64,000 nucleotides of DNA from Adiantum capillus-veneris. Taxonomy: Eukaryota; Streptophyta; Polypodiopsida; Polypodiales; Pteridaceae. How positions within the stretch are numbered: position 1 is the stretch's first letter; every line of letters begins with the position of its first letter. Below the pieces are notes generated by a model. That model had not been told where the DNA came from and ran no database searches. It worked only from the letters and a program-made list of their open reading frames with translations. The translations under genes and the position numbers were made by a program. This document shows, piece after piece, positions 23,910-35,425 of this stretch. The DNA is taken from assembly GCA_014529385.2 (NCBI GenBank), contig CM043952.1:157393057-157457056 (forward strand), read 5' to 3'.

Positions 23910-24505
23910 CTTGTAGGTTTCCAAATTATTGTTTGGTGGCTCTTGCTCTTCTACTTTTTAATCTTATTTTTGTGAGTATAAGGCTTTATATATACATTCC
24001 CTAGGATTAGAGATTGAGAGGTCAGGGAAGAAGATTGAGAGGGAAGTGACCAATCTCTAATTAGTTTTAGAGCTACATGATTGGTCTCATATGGGTGAGT
24101 TGTGATAGGTAAGAGCACAATTTACGTTTTGGCACCTAGATTTGATCGTTTCCTTCATAGTATCTTTGGGCTTCCAATAGTTTTTTAGGAATCCAATGCA
24201 ACATTTCTTTACATTTCTTGGGGTGAGTGGGACGTCTCATACAAGGCTCCTATCTTTTAGTACTAGCTAATGGTCGCTAAACAAGCTTTAGGGACCCACT
24301 TGTATGTTTTTTTTTTGTTATATTAGGATGGGTCTTGTGTGTCTTAAGCTTTATTTCAACTACAACAGTTCAAGCTTTAGAGAGTTGGGCTATCGGAACA
24401 TATGGTTCAACCTCTTGGACATGAAAATGTTGTGGGTTTTATTTCCTTAAGAGGCAATATCTCAGGGACTATGGTTTGAGTGGCAGGGCTAAGTATTGGT
24501 TTCTA
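23910..24505. other. Unassigned segment inside element B
   Basis: No coding frame, LTR or repeat recognised. It lies between the MITE and the second retropepsin remnant. It may be element B 3' sequence or another nested insertion; nothing I see decides. Confidence 0.4.
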
Positions 24506-24519
24506 CATTGTGACACCCC

Positions 24520-24880
24520 CAGTCTGGGTTCCCGATCAATAGTGCATTTAGTGGCTATAATCCACGTGCATCCTAGGTTTTTATTACCCTCCATAGTTCC
24601 AGCAGGCATGACCAAAAAGTCTTGAGCTACAACGCCATTGTCATAACTGGCAGAAGTGTGTCAGATTCCAAAAACTGCAGTTTTTTTCTTGTTGACACCC
24701 TTGACTTGGATAATACTCTCAGATAGAGGTGTACTTCCCAACTGATACCACACCCCATCTGATAGTAGATTATACTTAGCACCCATGTCAAATAAGGCGT
24801 TATATAGCACTTTTCAATAGGTGTTATTTAACTCAATAGGTTATCATAGAGGTGTGTCAGAGTTCAACCAATCTTCATCG
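24520..24880 (-). pseudogene. Element B second retropepsin-like domain, remnant
   Basis: Minus-strand translation gives LFDMGAKYNLLSDGVWYQLG, which lines up with LLDSGAQTNLLSLSLYRQL of element A (near 61164). The preceding PIEL...LYNA stretch also aligns with PIIECKVGTNQIKARA. At least four in-frame stops interrupt it, and the catalytic D-S-G is D-M-G. It lies after the integrase C-terminus, as in element A. I infer that a post-integrase protease-like domain was present in the common ancestor. Confidence 0.65.
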
Positions 24881-24980
24881 GTTTCAACGTGGAATGCATG
24901 TGTAACTCCAAGGTTAGCCTCTCGTTGGCGTCTTATGCGTTTTTGTCGCTCTTTCACCTCAGCTTGGGCTTGTATCTTTT

Positions 24981-26286
24981 TCAATTTTGTTTGTGCCTTG
25001 GCTGCCTTTTTTTATGAATGTTGGCTGTCTTTTTCTGATGAACGGCACATAGCTCCTCTTGGCTTAAAGGATCATAATATCTTTTAAATTTTCTACCATT
25101 GAGGAATCCAATGGTTTCAACTCCATCTAGAGTCTCAACACAAATGGTTCCTTCTAGGGTGATTTCACCTACTCTATATGGTCCTTTTCTTGCATATTTT
25201 AACTTTTTCTTTTTGTTACGCACTCCATACATGAGGACTTTATCACCAACGTTGATATCTTTGTTCTTTAGATGATGATCAAACCATTTCTTCCTTCTAT
25301 ATTTCTCCACAAGTGCATTTTGCACAGCTAATTGCCTCTCTTCATCTAGCCTTTCAAGGATATATAATTGCTTAACTAAGGGGTTACCATCCCAACCTTC
25401 TTGAGAAGCTATTTGAAGACTAGGAATGACAAATTCCCATGGCATAATTGCTTCTTGGCCATACACCATCTTAAATGGTGTGCAGTTAATGGCAACTTTG
25501 TACACATTACGATAAGCCCATAGAGCTAATGTAAACTTTAAATCCCAATCTGTACGATGAGCTTCAATTGTCTTTGTCAAAATGGAGATGAGAGTTTTGT
25601 TGGTACTCTAAGCTTGGTCATTTGCTTATGGATGACTTATGGTGAGCTATCATGAAGTTGGTAGTGAGTTCTTTTATCACTCCATTTATAAAATGAGTGC
25701 CATTGTCACTCACAATCTCAAAGGGACAACCAAATCTTGTAATAATGTTCTCAAAGAGAAACTTGGCAATTGACCTTGCATTAGCCTTGCATGTTGCCCT
25801 GGCTTCCACCCACTTTGTTACATAGTCAGTGGTGGAAATGATAATATATCGAGATTGAGTGCTACGAGTTGCCGGACTAATTGGGCCTACAAAGTCCAAA
25901 CCCCATTTTTCAAATGGTTGAGTCAATTTAACAGGATGTAAGGACATCCTATCCTTTCATTGTGTGGTCTTGTAACGTTGGCATTCATCACATCCTTTTG
26001 CAAAAAGTGATGCATCCTTAAATAAGGTAGGCCACCAATAGTCTGATTGCAACACCTTTCTAGCTGTTAGTTCCCCTGAGAAATGTCCTCCGGCTATACC
26101 TATGTGGGATTCTTGCAGTATGTATACATATTCATCCTCATGGGCACAACGTCTAAGAATATCATCCTTCCCTATACTGTAGAGAGTTCCTACAATGAGA
26201 GAGTAGGGTTTACATTCTTTTAGCAGTTTTCTATCTATGTCCTTACGAAGCTCTTTGGGTGAAAAACCATTAACTAGAAAGTTCAC
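24981..26286 (-). pseudogene. Element B integrase (H2C2, core and C-terminal parts)
   Basis: Three open segments cover one integrase. 25957-26286 encodes the H2C2 zinc module (SHIGIAGGHFSGE ... CDECQRYK). 25618-25947 encodes the start of the catalytic core with GLDFVGPISP, TTDYVTKWVEA and VSDNGTHF. 24981-25580 holds the end of the core and the C-terminal module (YGVRNKKKKLKYARKGPYRV). Stops or frameshifts separate the segments. Only one zinc module is present, unlike element A, and no chromodomain follows. It would have inserted element cDNA but cannot be functional now. Confidence 0.88.
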
Positions 26287-26419
26287 AATCTTCTCACTTC
26301 ATTCAGGTATGGTTTCGACTAGGAATAGAGAAGTATCGGACAATTCATCATCAAATCCAATAGGGGCTTCACAATTGGGTATGCAAGACAAATGATCCAC
26401 CATGACATGTATTTTACCA

Positions 26420-27640
26420 GGTAACGGTAAAATTCAACTCAAGGATAATTAACAACCATCGTGTAAATCTTCCCGTGGAACAAGGTTAATTTACTAGATA
26501 CAACAAGGCTTGATGATCAACATAGAAAAAAAACTTGTTGGGCCAGAAGGTAGAGAAATTTCTTCACTGCATAAATCATACATAAACCTTCTCGCTTTGT
26601 AGTGGTGTAGTTTCTATTTGCATCATTCAATTGACGACTTGCAAAGCTAATGGGGTAGTCCAATTTATGTTCTCTTGGTTGAGCAAGAACACACCCAATA
26701 GCAAAGTTTGATGCATCAATATGCACATGGAAAATTACATTCCAATCGGACACTCATAGAATAAGAGCGCTAGTCAAGGTGTCTTTCAATGACTCATAAG
26801 AATGGTCACACTCCGCGGTCCAGTGGAACTCAATAAGAAATTCATACAATGGACGAGCTATCTTGGAAAAGTTTAAGATAAACCGTCCGTAATAACCAAC
26901 ATGGCCCATGAACCTTTGAACTCCTTTATAGTTTGTAGGTGGTGGCAATTCAGCAATGGCTTTAACTTTGCTCTCATTTGTGGAAATCCCATTTTTGGAC
27001 ACTATATGCCCAAAATGACTCCATGTTTAACCCAAAATTGTCATTTGAAAAGGTTTAAGGAGATGGGATACAATCTACACTTCTCAAACACTTTTCGTAA
27101 GCATGATAGATGTTCTTTCCAAGAGTAATAAACACAAAGTTCATCTAAGAAAGCTTTGCAAAACTCCCTCAAATATTCTCTAAAAGCAGTGTTTATTAAT
27201 CTTTAAAAGGTAGCAGGGGCATTGGTTAAGCCAAAAGCCATAAAACAAAATGCGAACACTCCAAATTCGATTATAAAGGCTGTTTTAAGTTGGTCCTCTA
27301 GCACAATTGTGATTTGATTTTAGCAAGAGTACCCATCTAAAAAGCTATAATCTTCCTTCCCTGCAACTCTTTCAAGCACTCTGAATATGGCAAGGGGTAA
27401 TGGTCCCTCCTTGTGGTGGCATTGACCTTCTTGAGAACCACACACACTCTAAGTTTTCGGTTTTTTTGGCACAATCACTATTGAAGACACCCATTCTAAG
27501 TTCTCAATAGGATATATGAATCCGCATTTCACAAGCTTTTCAATCTTTTCTTGAACGATCTTTGCATATTTAGGATTCATTGGGTAGGGTCATTGTTGAA
27601 CTAGTTTGGCCATGCTATTCATGGGGATTGTGTGTTGCAC
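26420..27640 (-). pseudogene. Element B reverse transcriptase and RNase H
   Basis: The readable fragments follow element A closely: IVIVPKKPKT, AFGLTNAPATF, GVQRFMGHVGYYGRF, HVHIDASNFAIGCVLAQP and NRNYTTTKREGLCMIYAVKKF. The region corresponding to the catalytic YMDD reads FLDEL, so the polymerase centre is lost. Several frameshifts and stops lie between 27000 and 27640. The RNase H part continues past 26517 through VDHQALLYLVN and a stop. Confidence 0.88.
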
Positions 27641-28432
27641 CAGGGAAGATGGAACACCTTTCATATCATGATATGTCCAAGCAAATATATCCTTGAATTC
27701 CTTAAGAGGTTCTTTAATACATAGTCCTCAATCTCTGTCAGATCTTGGGCAATGAAAACAGGTTTGGACCTCTCTCTTGGGTCTGCTAACTCTAGTTCCT
27801 TAACTATTGCAAGACCATCATAGACTCCATTGCTTCCATTGATATGTTTTCTTTGAGCCTTTGTATACACAACCTTACGTTCCTCTGTGGCATAGGATTT
27901 GAAATGTTCAGGTGCAGGGTGTAAGTTTGTGGGGTCCTGTTATTCTGTGGACTACGATTTCACTTCCGATTCCTTTTTTTGTTGAGCTAACTCTCAATTT
28001 TGTTGTCTCCTTACGGTACGACTCAACTTTGGCTTCTCTGTAGCCTCTAGTTGTGTGATGTCAATGGGTTGTGGAATACACTACAGAACTCTTTGAAGGT
28101 ATTCGCCCTAGCTATCTACCCACTACATAATGCTTTGAAGGTATTCACCCCAACTATCTAACCACTTCCGATGAGCATCACATGCCCCTATATAATTAAG
28201 CCATTCTACGGTAGATTTCTTTTCATTTATTCTAGCATGCACATTTACTCAATATCGTTGCCTCTTATATCTCTTACTCTTCTTGTCTAATTTTTTATTA
28301 CGACCAATTTCTAGTGAAGAGACTAGATGAATTGCTACTTGTGACTTCTGCTCCCTTGGATAGATTGTCATCTAGGGTACCACTGGATCCTGAATGGTTT
28401 GTCTTCACATTTGCACTAAGATTTAACTTAGA
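27641..28432 (-). pseudogene. Element B protease-RT linker
   Basis: 27661-27870 encodes a segment ending KPVFIAQDLTEIEDYVLKNL, which aligns with RPVYIATDLSPGEEERLLSL of element A just ahead of the RT. The rest is basic and disrupted, like the corresponding variable linker in element A. Confidence 0.7.
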
Positions 28433-29254
28433 TTATTTGTCCTCAGAGTCAATTTCAATTGATGATTCTGACCCCAAATTGTGTGGGCTATAGTCTGGTG
28501 AGATGCTACTGGTTTCAATGCCAGTCAAACCTTCATCTTGTAGGTCATGAGAAGCTATATGTATTGCTTCTAGCATATTTAAGGGTATGAGTGGTGGCAT
28601 TTCATCCCCGTCAGGTGTTATCCAGGTTGTCCCCCTGTTTCCCCAAGTGCCTATGGTTGCTGCTAGGTGGACCCAATCCACATTGTCCGACGCAGTCATC
28701 CCAGGTAGTACATCCATATAAGGAGAATCTTCCCCAAAATCAATGTCCACTTTACACGTGCAACAATATTGCAATGGGGCCGAGTGAACTGTGGTGTCTG
28801 ATCTATGATCAATTATAAACTTGTTTCCTAGAGGATGTGCTCGACCAGTTACAAGATCTACTTGAATGATAGAATCTTGCAATTGCAAGTAGACATGGTT
28901 TTTAGACCAGTCATGCACCATTTTTGCTTCCCTCATGAAAGGACATCCTAAGATCATCTCAAATTCCATGGTGTGCTTGGAGGAATCCATAACAATGAAG
29001 GTAATTCATATTTTATGTCCAAAGACCTTGATCTTGAGATCTTCTAGCATCCCAATAGGTTTAACAATAGACCCATTGGCCATCTTTACTACTATGGTTG
29101 TGGTCACAAGGTGAGGTCTTCCCATAGTTTCCCAGCAATTTTTAGTCACAATGCTAACCCTAGAGCCACCATCAAGGATTCCCTTCATAGTTAATCCCTT
29201 GGTAGTGATTGGTATGGTTGCATTGGATTCATCTCCCTCAAAGTATTGTCCCAA
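28433..29254 (-). pseudogene. Element B first retropepsin (protease)
   Basis: 29006-29254 contains TMKGILDGGSRVSIVTKNCW, matching AILDSGAGVAIATKEIW of element A. The active-site D-S-G is D-G-G. The next segment (28433-28990) has MILGCPFMREAKMVHDW, matching IILGRPFMRQLKMVRDW, the hydrophobic-Gly half of the fold. A stop separates the halves. An acidic tail follows, as in element A. Confidence 0.85.
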
Positions 29255-30380
29255 CTTGTTAACAGGTATTTCTACAACAAGGTTCTCATCTAGGTTTGGG
29301 TTGTGGATCTAAGTGTTCCTCCTCTATTGGCATCTCCCTAACTCCATCCATCTGTGAAAATTGTGGTAGCCTGACCTTCAGTTTTCCATTGAGAAAAGCT
29401 CAAAGAACTAAGAATAGCTTAGGGTTTCCATACAGTTTAGACATGATGGTGGTTTTGACTTCTGAAGACATGAAATCCATCAATTTGGCAATATTTAACG
29501 GCATCTTTTGGGCTTCAGTCCCTTGACTTGGTGAAGATGGGATCTCCATTTCTTCAATAGGATCAGGTACTCCCTTTGTAAACATTCTTTCCAACAAGAA
29601 GTGAGTACGCCCACTTTCCCATGACTTTAAGTCACTTTCTTCTTGGATGACACTAGGTATGGCTAGGGGTCTATGGACTTGGTGAGGTTGTTGTTGCGTA
29701 GGGAATGCTGTGTCTGTAATCTGGATCTACCTAGGTGCTGGTTCCAAATCCCTTTGGATTTCTTCTACCAAACTCCTTAATTTCTTGACTTGCTCGATCT
29801 CCTCTGTAGGGTTTGGATAAGTTCCTATCTTCTTCTTGGATCCTGGCCATTGTGGCTCAGGACAATCTTCCTTGTTGGTTTCTTTCATAGTGGTTGTTTT
29901 GGTCTCCATGATTTCACCTGAATCAGAATCCTCTTCAGTGTTGTTCATATATAGAGGGTCGTCACCAGTCCCTATGTTGGTCTTTGAAATGAGGTCTGAC
30001 TTCGCTGCTTTTTGCGATCTCTTCCTTCGTGTTTTCTTTTTCTTCTGAGATTGGGCAATAATGCTGTGTCTCTTTCTTCAAGAATATAATTTTGTTTTTG
30101 GAGCATCGATCGTGTGAGTACATTTATTGGTACCACATGTGTACTTTGTGATGGATCCTCAGTAACCTCAATCAAGTTTAATTGCATGATCTTCGGTGCA
30201 TTTGGATTATTTAGACATTGGGCAATCAAATGATCTATGCAACATCGACTACACATGAGTATCGGCATTGTAGACATGCTCGCTTGATTGGTTTGCATTA
30301 GTGTGGCGTTCTTCTATAGCCTAATAGGACACTCGGCCACACGATGTGGACCTCCACACTCATAGCATTGAAGAGGTGGT
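29255..30380 (-). pseudogene. Element B gag C-terminal region with zinc knuckles
   Basis: Two CX2CX3HX4C knuckles are readable: CYECGGPHRVAEC near 30331-30370 and CSRCCIDHLIAQC near 30235-30275. The same unusual CX3H spacing is seen in element A. A basic segment (LRRKRKHEGRDRKKQRSQ) and acidic/proline-rich stretches lead towards the protease. Stops and frameshifts interrupt the region. Confidence 0.75.
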
Positions 30381-30749
30381 CTCTTAGAAGTGTAATTGAT
30401 ATTTTGGCCTCTTGCAGCAAGAGCAGCTACTTGATAGACAGGTTTGACTTGTCCCCAATAGTCCTCCATTTAGTATTGTCGACTTTCTTCAAGCGCACAA
30501 ATCCCATAGGCAATATTAGGGTCTATATCTTCCTCACAGCCTTCCAAACAAGCAATAGAGGACTCCCAACCCACTTGATTTACAGATGTGATTCTCGGAT
30601 GTGGTGGTTGCGGTCCTAGCACTGGAGGTGGTAAGGGTGTTTTTTAAACAACATTTTGGTCCCTAGGGACCATGTGTTGTGACGTTTGCTCAAGAGGTTG
30701 GGCCGGAATCAATGCAGGCACTCGAGGTGTGTATGTCCATGCTAAGGTT

Positions 30750-30890
30750 GGTCTATTGGCCATCGCGTGCTTAAATACTATGCAATCCTTAGCTTGATGA
30801 CCATACCTCCCACAGGCATTGCAATGCCCATTGAATTTTACTCTAAAAGTAGAGCATTCATGGTACTATGCGGTCCATAGCATAATGAGC
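30750..30890 (-). pseudogene. Extra zinc knuckles in element B gag
   Basis: On the minus strand a canonical CX2CX4HX4C motif, CNACGRYGHQAKDC, is readable near 30770-30815. A partial CSLCYGPH motif lies just before it. I did not find counterparts in element A. Confidence 0.6.
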
Positions 30891-31055
30891 ACCATTGTTG
30901 CTCCCTTCTTGGATACATATGATTATTTTGCGGAGCACGATTGTCTCTAAGACTCTCTTGAATGGTCCATAGCATAATGAGCACCATTGTTGCTCCCTTC
31001 TTAGATACATATGATTATTTTGCGGAGCACGATTGTCTCTAAGACTCTCATGAAT
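30872..31055. repeat. 92-bp tandem duplication in element B gag
   Basis: The block starting GGTCCATAGCATAATGAGCA at 30872 is repeated at 30964 almost unchanged. It duplicates the knuckle-flanking peptide and shifts the frame. Confidence 0.88.
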
Positions 31056-32474
31056 TGCCTTGGTGAGATCTACTAAAGTCATCTCAGATATCTTTGGCTC
31101 CTTAGCAATAGGCTTTAGGGTCATTAGCTGATGTCCCAATGCTTGCGAGCTAGTAGATTTAGGCTCAAACAAAACTCTTTCTCCTTAAATCATTGAATTA
31201 TCCTCCAATTGGATCGCATTGGTGGTGACCAATTCCCAAGTGGTGATACCTCTAATGACTAGGCCATTGTAGATATCCTCATGTAGTAATCCCCTAATGA
31301 ATCTATCAAGAAAATGATTATTATTGAAGCACTCATTTGGATTACAACGAGAATTCAAATGCTTTAAGCGACTAATAAAGTCTCTCATCGACTCTCCTTC
31401 CTCTCATTGGTCTTTTTGGAGCTGAGAGGCTACACCCGAAAGCACTCCCTCTCGTATGTATTCTTTCAAGAACAGTCTCCTAAGAGTAGGGTAACTCATT
31501 TTTTCTTCCACCCTTAGGGTTCTATACCAATCCCCTGCCTTCCCACTTAAGGTTAGGCTTAAAGTGTTACTCTTATGCAGGTCATTGTGTTCTCCTGGAG
31601 AATCGCATATTTGTTCAAACACTTTGATATGATTTCTCACATCCCTGTCTCCACTAAATTTTTGTGTGAGCTTGGCTATTTGTACTACCTTACTTCTAGG
31701 CTCTCTATTAGCATGTACACGTGTTCTCAGCAATAAATCGAATGATAGCTTGAGAAAATATTGCCAAGTCACCTATTTGAGTAGGCACCGTGGGTGAAGG
31801 TGCTCTAGAGACTACATGTGGAGTAGGTAATGGCATTGGGCTTGGTGTATAGTAAGCCCTTGGGTTCCAAGTTTGATATGGTGTTGTGCCATGTGGTGGC
31901 CCAAAGTTCATATGTGTGGCCCTAGGGATAGCAGACATTGGATGTGACATGCTAATCCTAGCCGGTATGGTCCCATTGAAATAAGAGCTTGGGTGTTGTT
32001 GCTGTGGAGCATAGGTTGTTGAAACAATGGGAGGGGTAGGGGCTACATGAGTACGAGGACCCATAGGTGTATGCAATTGGTACACACTTATAGGTATTGT
32101 TGCAGGCATATAGCTACCATCTAGTGATGCTTTACTAACAAATGAGGTCCATGGTGTTTCTTGGCATGCCCAACATTGGGGTAGGCATGGTAGCCATGGT
32201 GTCATCAAGGGAAAGATGAGCTAGGCTTAGAAAAGTAAATCTATCACTTGTGGGCTCAGATTGCATTGAGACCCGTGGCAAAACAACATATGGAGGATCC
32301 ATCAGACTTACCGAGGGAGTCTCCATTTTTTGTGTGAAAGGTTGGTTTTTTACCCTTCCCTGTATCCAAGAATCTCATGAGACCTATTGAAGGCATGTAG
32401 ATCCCCTTGTTCTGTCTCTCTAGCTCAATAACCCTATGGATGACCTCACAAACTCTTTGTTGTTGATCCTCCAC
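31056..32474 (-). pseudogene. Element B gag capsid region
   Basis: 31404-31772 carries a retrotransposon gag core (KFSGDRDVRNHIKVFEQICD ... LTLSGKAGDWYRTL ... YPTLRRLFLKEYI), continued by 31185-31388 (DFISRLKHLNSRC ... FLDRFIRGLLHEDIYNGLV). Upstream, 31708-32474 is Pro/Thr/Met-rich and ends in a short region with a possible coiled segment (VIHRVIELERQNKGI). Frame breaks separate the pieces. The product would have formed the particle shell. Confidence 0.8.
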
Positions 32475-33369
32475 ACTAGCAACACCCGTTGTGGATTATA
32501 GGACATCTAACCAACCCACGTGATAGGTGTGACCTGTGTATAGGTCGGTTAGAGTTTCTATTTATAGTTCGTACTCCCAGTTCTCGTTTAAGAACGCTCC
32601 ATCTAGAATTGAGGTGCTAGGGGTGTTCTTTAAACTAGATGCAATGTGGATCTCGATGGGTTACCCCTTAGTGGTCGCTAATTCAGGAGCACTTGTTTGC
32701 TCTCCTAGCAAGGATATTGACATAGAGGCTTTTGTTTTTAACTCTCTTCGTTGCTCCTCCTTGCATAAGCTCTCAATTTCTTTTTCCCTTGCTGCAAGGA
32801 TATACCACGCAACTTCTTGTACTTTGGCAAGGATTCTACCATCATGTAATATAAGCTCGAAGGGGAATAGCTCTGAAGAGTCAGGGGGAGCAGTGAATGG
32901 AGTATTCACATATACTCTCTAAGGTCATAGGGTCTACATTGGTCATGAATGGAGAATTTACTTCCCCACCCCCCTCATTTACATCGTTAGCTCCATGTTC
33001 GGAGCGAGTGGCTCTACTAAAAGTTTCCTTCAAGCGGCTAACCACGCTTGGCCCGGACCGTGGACCCATGGCATGCATGTCTTGGCTTGATCTATTAGGA
33101 TTAGGTATTGGGTAACCCTCCATGACTTTGTAGTCAGAGGAAGAGTCACTAGCGCTATATGCGTGTCCTGAGTGGTACTACCTTGGGTTCCTGCCGAGGA
33201 CCCGGAACATAAAGTAGGTGCGTATTGAGAACTCGCATAAGTCAAAATGATCACTAGTTGATCGGCCCCTAGCACAAAACCAGAGCACATATGCATGTGC
33301 CTTTGGCACCCTGCAAGCGTAACAAATACCCTCGAAGGTTAACCGCCTGATTTTTTGGGCGTTTTGCAC
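32475..33369 (-). pseudogene. Element B gag N-terminal region
   Basis: Short overlapping minus-strand frames (32661-32909, 32881-33123, 33030-33296 and 33178-33369) without a recognisable domain. They lie between the leader and the gag core, where element A encodes its gag N-terminus. Assignment rests on position only. Confidence 0.45.
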
Positions 33370-34042
33370 CCCGTTTTCACTTGTTTTTTATGTTTTTTAA
33401 AATATTTTTTGATCCGTTTTTAGATTAGAGCGAGTGGTAGCTCGAAACAAGCGTATTGCTCAAAGGGTCGTGGTGTGCTTTCCAGCACAGCGTTCAGTTA
33501 CCCGAAGCTCCGTTAGTCCTCAAAAGGGGGCGATTTTTACTTAGGCGTGAGGCTAAAATAAGCAATTCTAAGGGTGACTGAGGCCTGAGCTTGAGCGTGG
33601 GCTTGGGCTTGGGCGTAGGGAATATTCTCGATTTCAGTCCTACCTTTATTTATTTATTTTATTGTTTTTGGATAAGGTCACCGCGACCGCGCTGCGCTCG
33701 CGAGTACACACACACACCTTACCTACCTACTTACAACTAATAGAGCTATTGTTACACACTAACACAATACTACAGAAACTCATTAGCTAACATATCTACT
33801 TACTATACTTTACACAGAGCTAGCATTATAGATCTACTACCTTAACTCTAACACCTTATGAACAGAGAAAACACAAAACATAGTACACTGCAACACCTTA
33901 TTAACAAAAACAGTACACTACAGCAAAACAAAGGTCATAAATCCTTCTCAAGAAGCCATACACCTTCTTTCTCTACCTTTCCTACATTTCATAATACACC
34001 ACAAAGCAACATAGAGTGCTACTCAAGCTTAATGCATGGCAT
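33370..34042 (-). other. Element B untranslated leader
   Basis: No coding frame. It lies between the primer-binding site and gag. It contains a GC-rich cluster of short repeats (GCTTGGGCTTGGGCGT) near 33600 and a stop-rich AT tract near 33720-33850. Confidence 0.6.
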
Positions 34043-34062
34043 TTCCCCGGAACGATGCCAAC
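34043..34062 (-). other. Element B primer-binding site (tRNA-Asp-like)
   Basis: The minus strand reads TTGGCATCGTTCCGGGGAA just inside the 5' LTR. It is a degraded version of the TGGCGCCG...CCGGGGA site that element A carries intact. Confidence 0.75.
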
Positions 34063-34064
34063 AG

Positions 34065-34323
34065 TGTGCACGTTTGTCACACATGTCAAAGCAAAGGATT
34101 TTCCGTACACTGTGTGCAATCCACAAATGGCTGCAAGCACACAACCAGACTAATCTAGCAAGCTCAAGAGAGCAAGGGTGTGTTACTCACCGCCCTACGC
34201 TTACCTTCATGGAGGATTCCTCGTTGCGAAGAAGAAGGAACTACTGCCATGCGACGCTCAACCACCTTGCCGCCGTCGTGCCATCGTTTCAATGCTCAAT
34301 CGCACTCTCTCTCTCTCTCTCTC

Positions 34324-34357
<34 letters not shown>

Positions 34358-34625
34358 CGCATACACACACAAGGAGATGAAGAAGAAGAAGATGGAGATG
34401 GAGCAAGAGCACTCTTCAATTGAAAATAAGAGAAGGAGTGTTTTTTAGATCTAGGTGACTTTTATATGAGTTCTCCCATTCACACTTGGGCACCCATGCT
34501 TAGCCAACTAACCCTTGAATGTTCCAGTAAGAGTGCCCCTCTCATCCACGATCACTCTTACCCTTTTCCTATTGGACCGACAAGCCCGGCCCATGACTAC
34601 TAGAAGTGGATGCCAGTGGTTAACA
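34065..34625 (-). mobile_element. Element B 5' LTR
   Basis: This 561-bp LTR has TGTGCACG...GGTTAACA ends and a CT-rich microsatellite at about 34306-34356. It is followed outward by TAAAC and satellite. It differs from the 3' LTR by roughly a tenth of positions by eye. Confidence 0.92.
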
Positions 34626-34630
34626 TAAAC
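34626..34630. other. Element B target-site duplication, 5'-LTR side
   Basis: TAAAC directly after the LTR, identical to 21189-21193. Confidence 0.9.
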
Positions 34631-35205
34631 TATCCAGACGGAGTGCAAGGTGGCAAACCCGGTGCGATTTTATCGATACAAGGTGGCACAATTGCCAATT
34701 TTTTGGCTTTGGGCTCTACAAGGGCACAACGAACAAAAGTTGGCGATTGTGCCTTCCTAGAACGTCGAGATGGATTGCAATGACCATGAAACTTTGTAAG
34801 GGCAATGATTTAGTTTCATGGACATCCGTTCCATCTCATGGGTTGAGGGTGGCACAATCGCCAATTTTTTGGCTTTGGGCTCGCCAAGGGCCTAACGACC
34901 AAAATTTGGCTTTTGTGTCATCTTAGATCGTCGAGACGAATTGCGATGCCCATGAACTTTCTAGGGGTGGGGATTAGAGTGCTTCCCTTGCCCTTGCAGA
35001 GGTTCATGGCCATTCATTTTTGTCTCGTCGGTCCACGATGACACCATCGCCAACTTTTTGGCTTTGCGCTCCCTAAGGGTCCAACAACCAAAAGTAGGCG
35101 TTGGTGCCGCCCTAGATCATCGAGACGGGACTGTGATCCTCATGAAACTTTGTAGCAGTGGGGATTAGTGTCCTTCCCCCACCCTTGAAAATTTTCATGG
35201 CGATG
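34631..35205. repeat. Satellite, right part of the interrupted array
   Basis: About three monomers of the same self-complementary satellite. They continue the array after element B and stop where a non-repeat sequence begins near 35206. Confidence 0.9.
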
Positions 35206-35215
35206 GGACGATGAT

Positions 35216-35425
35216 CAACCCGTGCAGTGGCTGGTTTGCCACTTGAAGTAAAGGGAACCAATTCCACGGTCAAGATCCCCTGTGGGCATAGCTACCACTT
35301 TCTCTGCTTTACAGCTGCATCCTCCTTGTCGACAAAATGTAGAGTTGTGACCTGCCAGCAAAGGATACCACAAGAATGGTGTTGGAAACCCACAGGGCAA
35401 AGACATCCAATGACACCAACATCTG
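35216..35425 (+). pseudogene. Cys/His-rich exon of a decayed host-type gene
   Basis: About 66 residues with KIPCGHSYHFLCF, then KCRVVTCQQRI. The spacing is reminiscent of the second half of a RING-like zinc finger (C-G-H-x2-H-x2-C ... C). The first Cys pair is not visible, so the 5' part is missing; satellite DNA abuts it. A possible splice acceptor (GTGCAG) lies at the left edge. A good donor (CTG/GTAAGA) ends it at 35425. Joined across that intron, the frame continues open into 36599 onwards. The domain name is tentative. Confidence 0.5.

Larger units (their letters stand above)
21194..34625 (-). mobile_element. Element B: old full-length Ty3 retrotransposon
   Basis: About 13.4 kb on the minus strand with LTRs at 34065-34625 (5') and 21194-21759 (3'), TAAAC on both outer sides, a tRNA-Asp-like primer site inside the 5' LTR and a polypurine tract inside the 3' LTR. 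The order along the minus strand is leader, gag, protease, RT, RNase H, a single H2C2, integrase core, integrase C-terminus, a second retropepsin-like remnant, 3' region. Satellite lies on both outer sides, so it inserted into the array. The LTRs differ by roughly a tenth and the coding region is full of stops and frameshifts. No chromodomain is visible, so it belongs with the non-chromovirus plant Ty3 lineages; the exact clade is uncertain. Confidence 0.93.
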
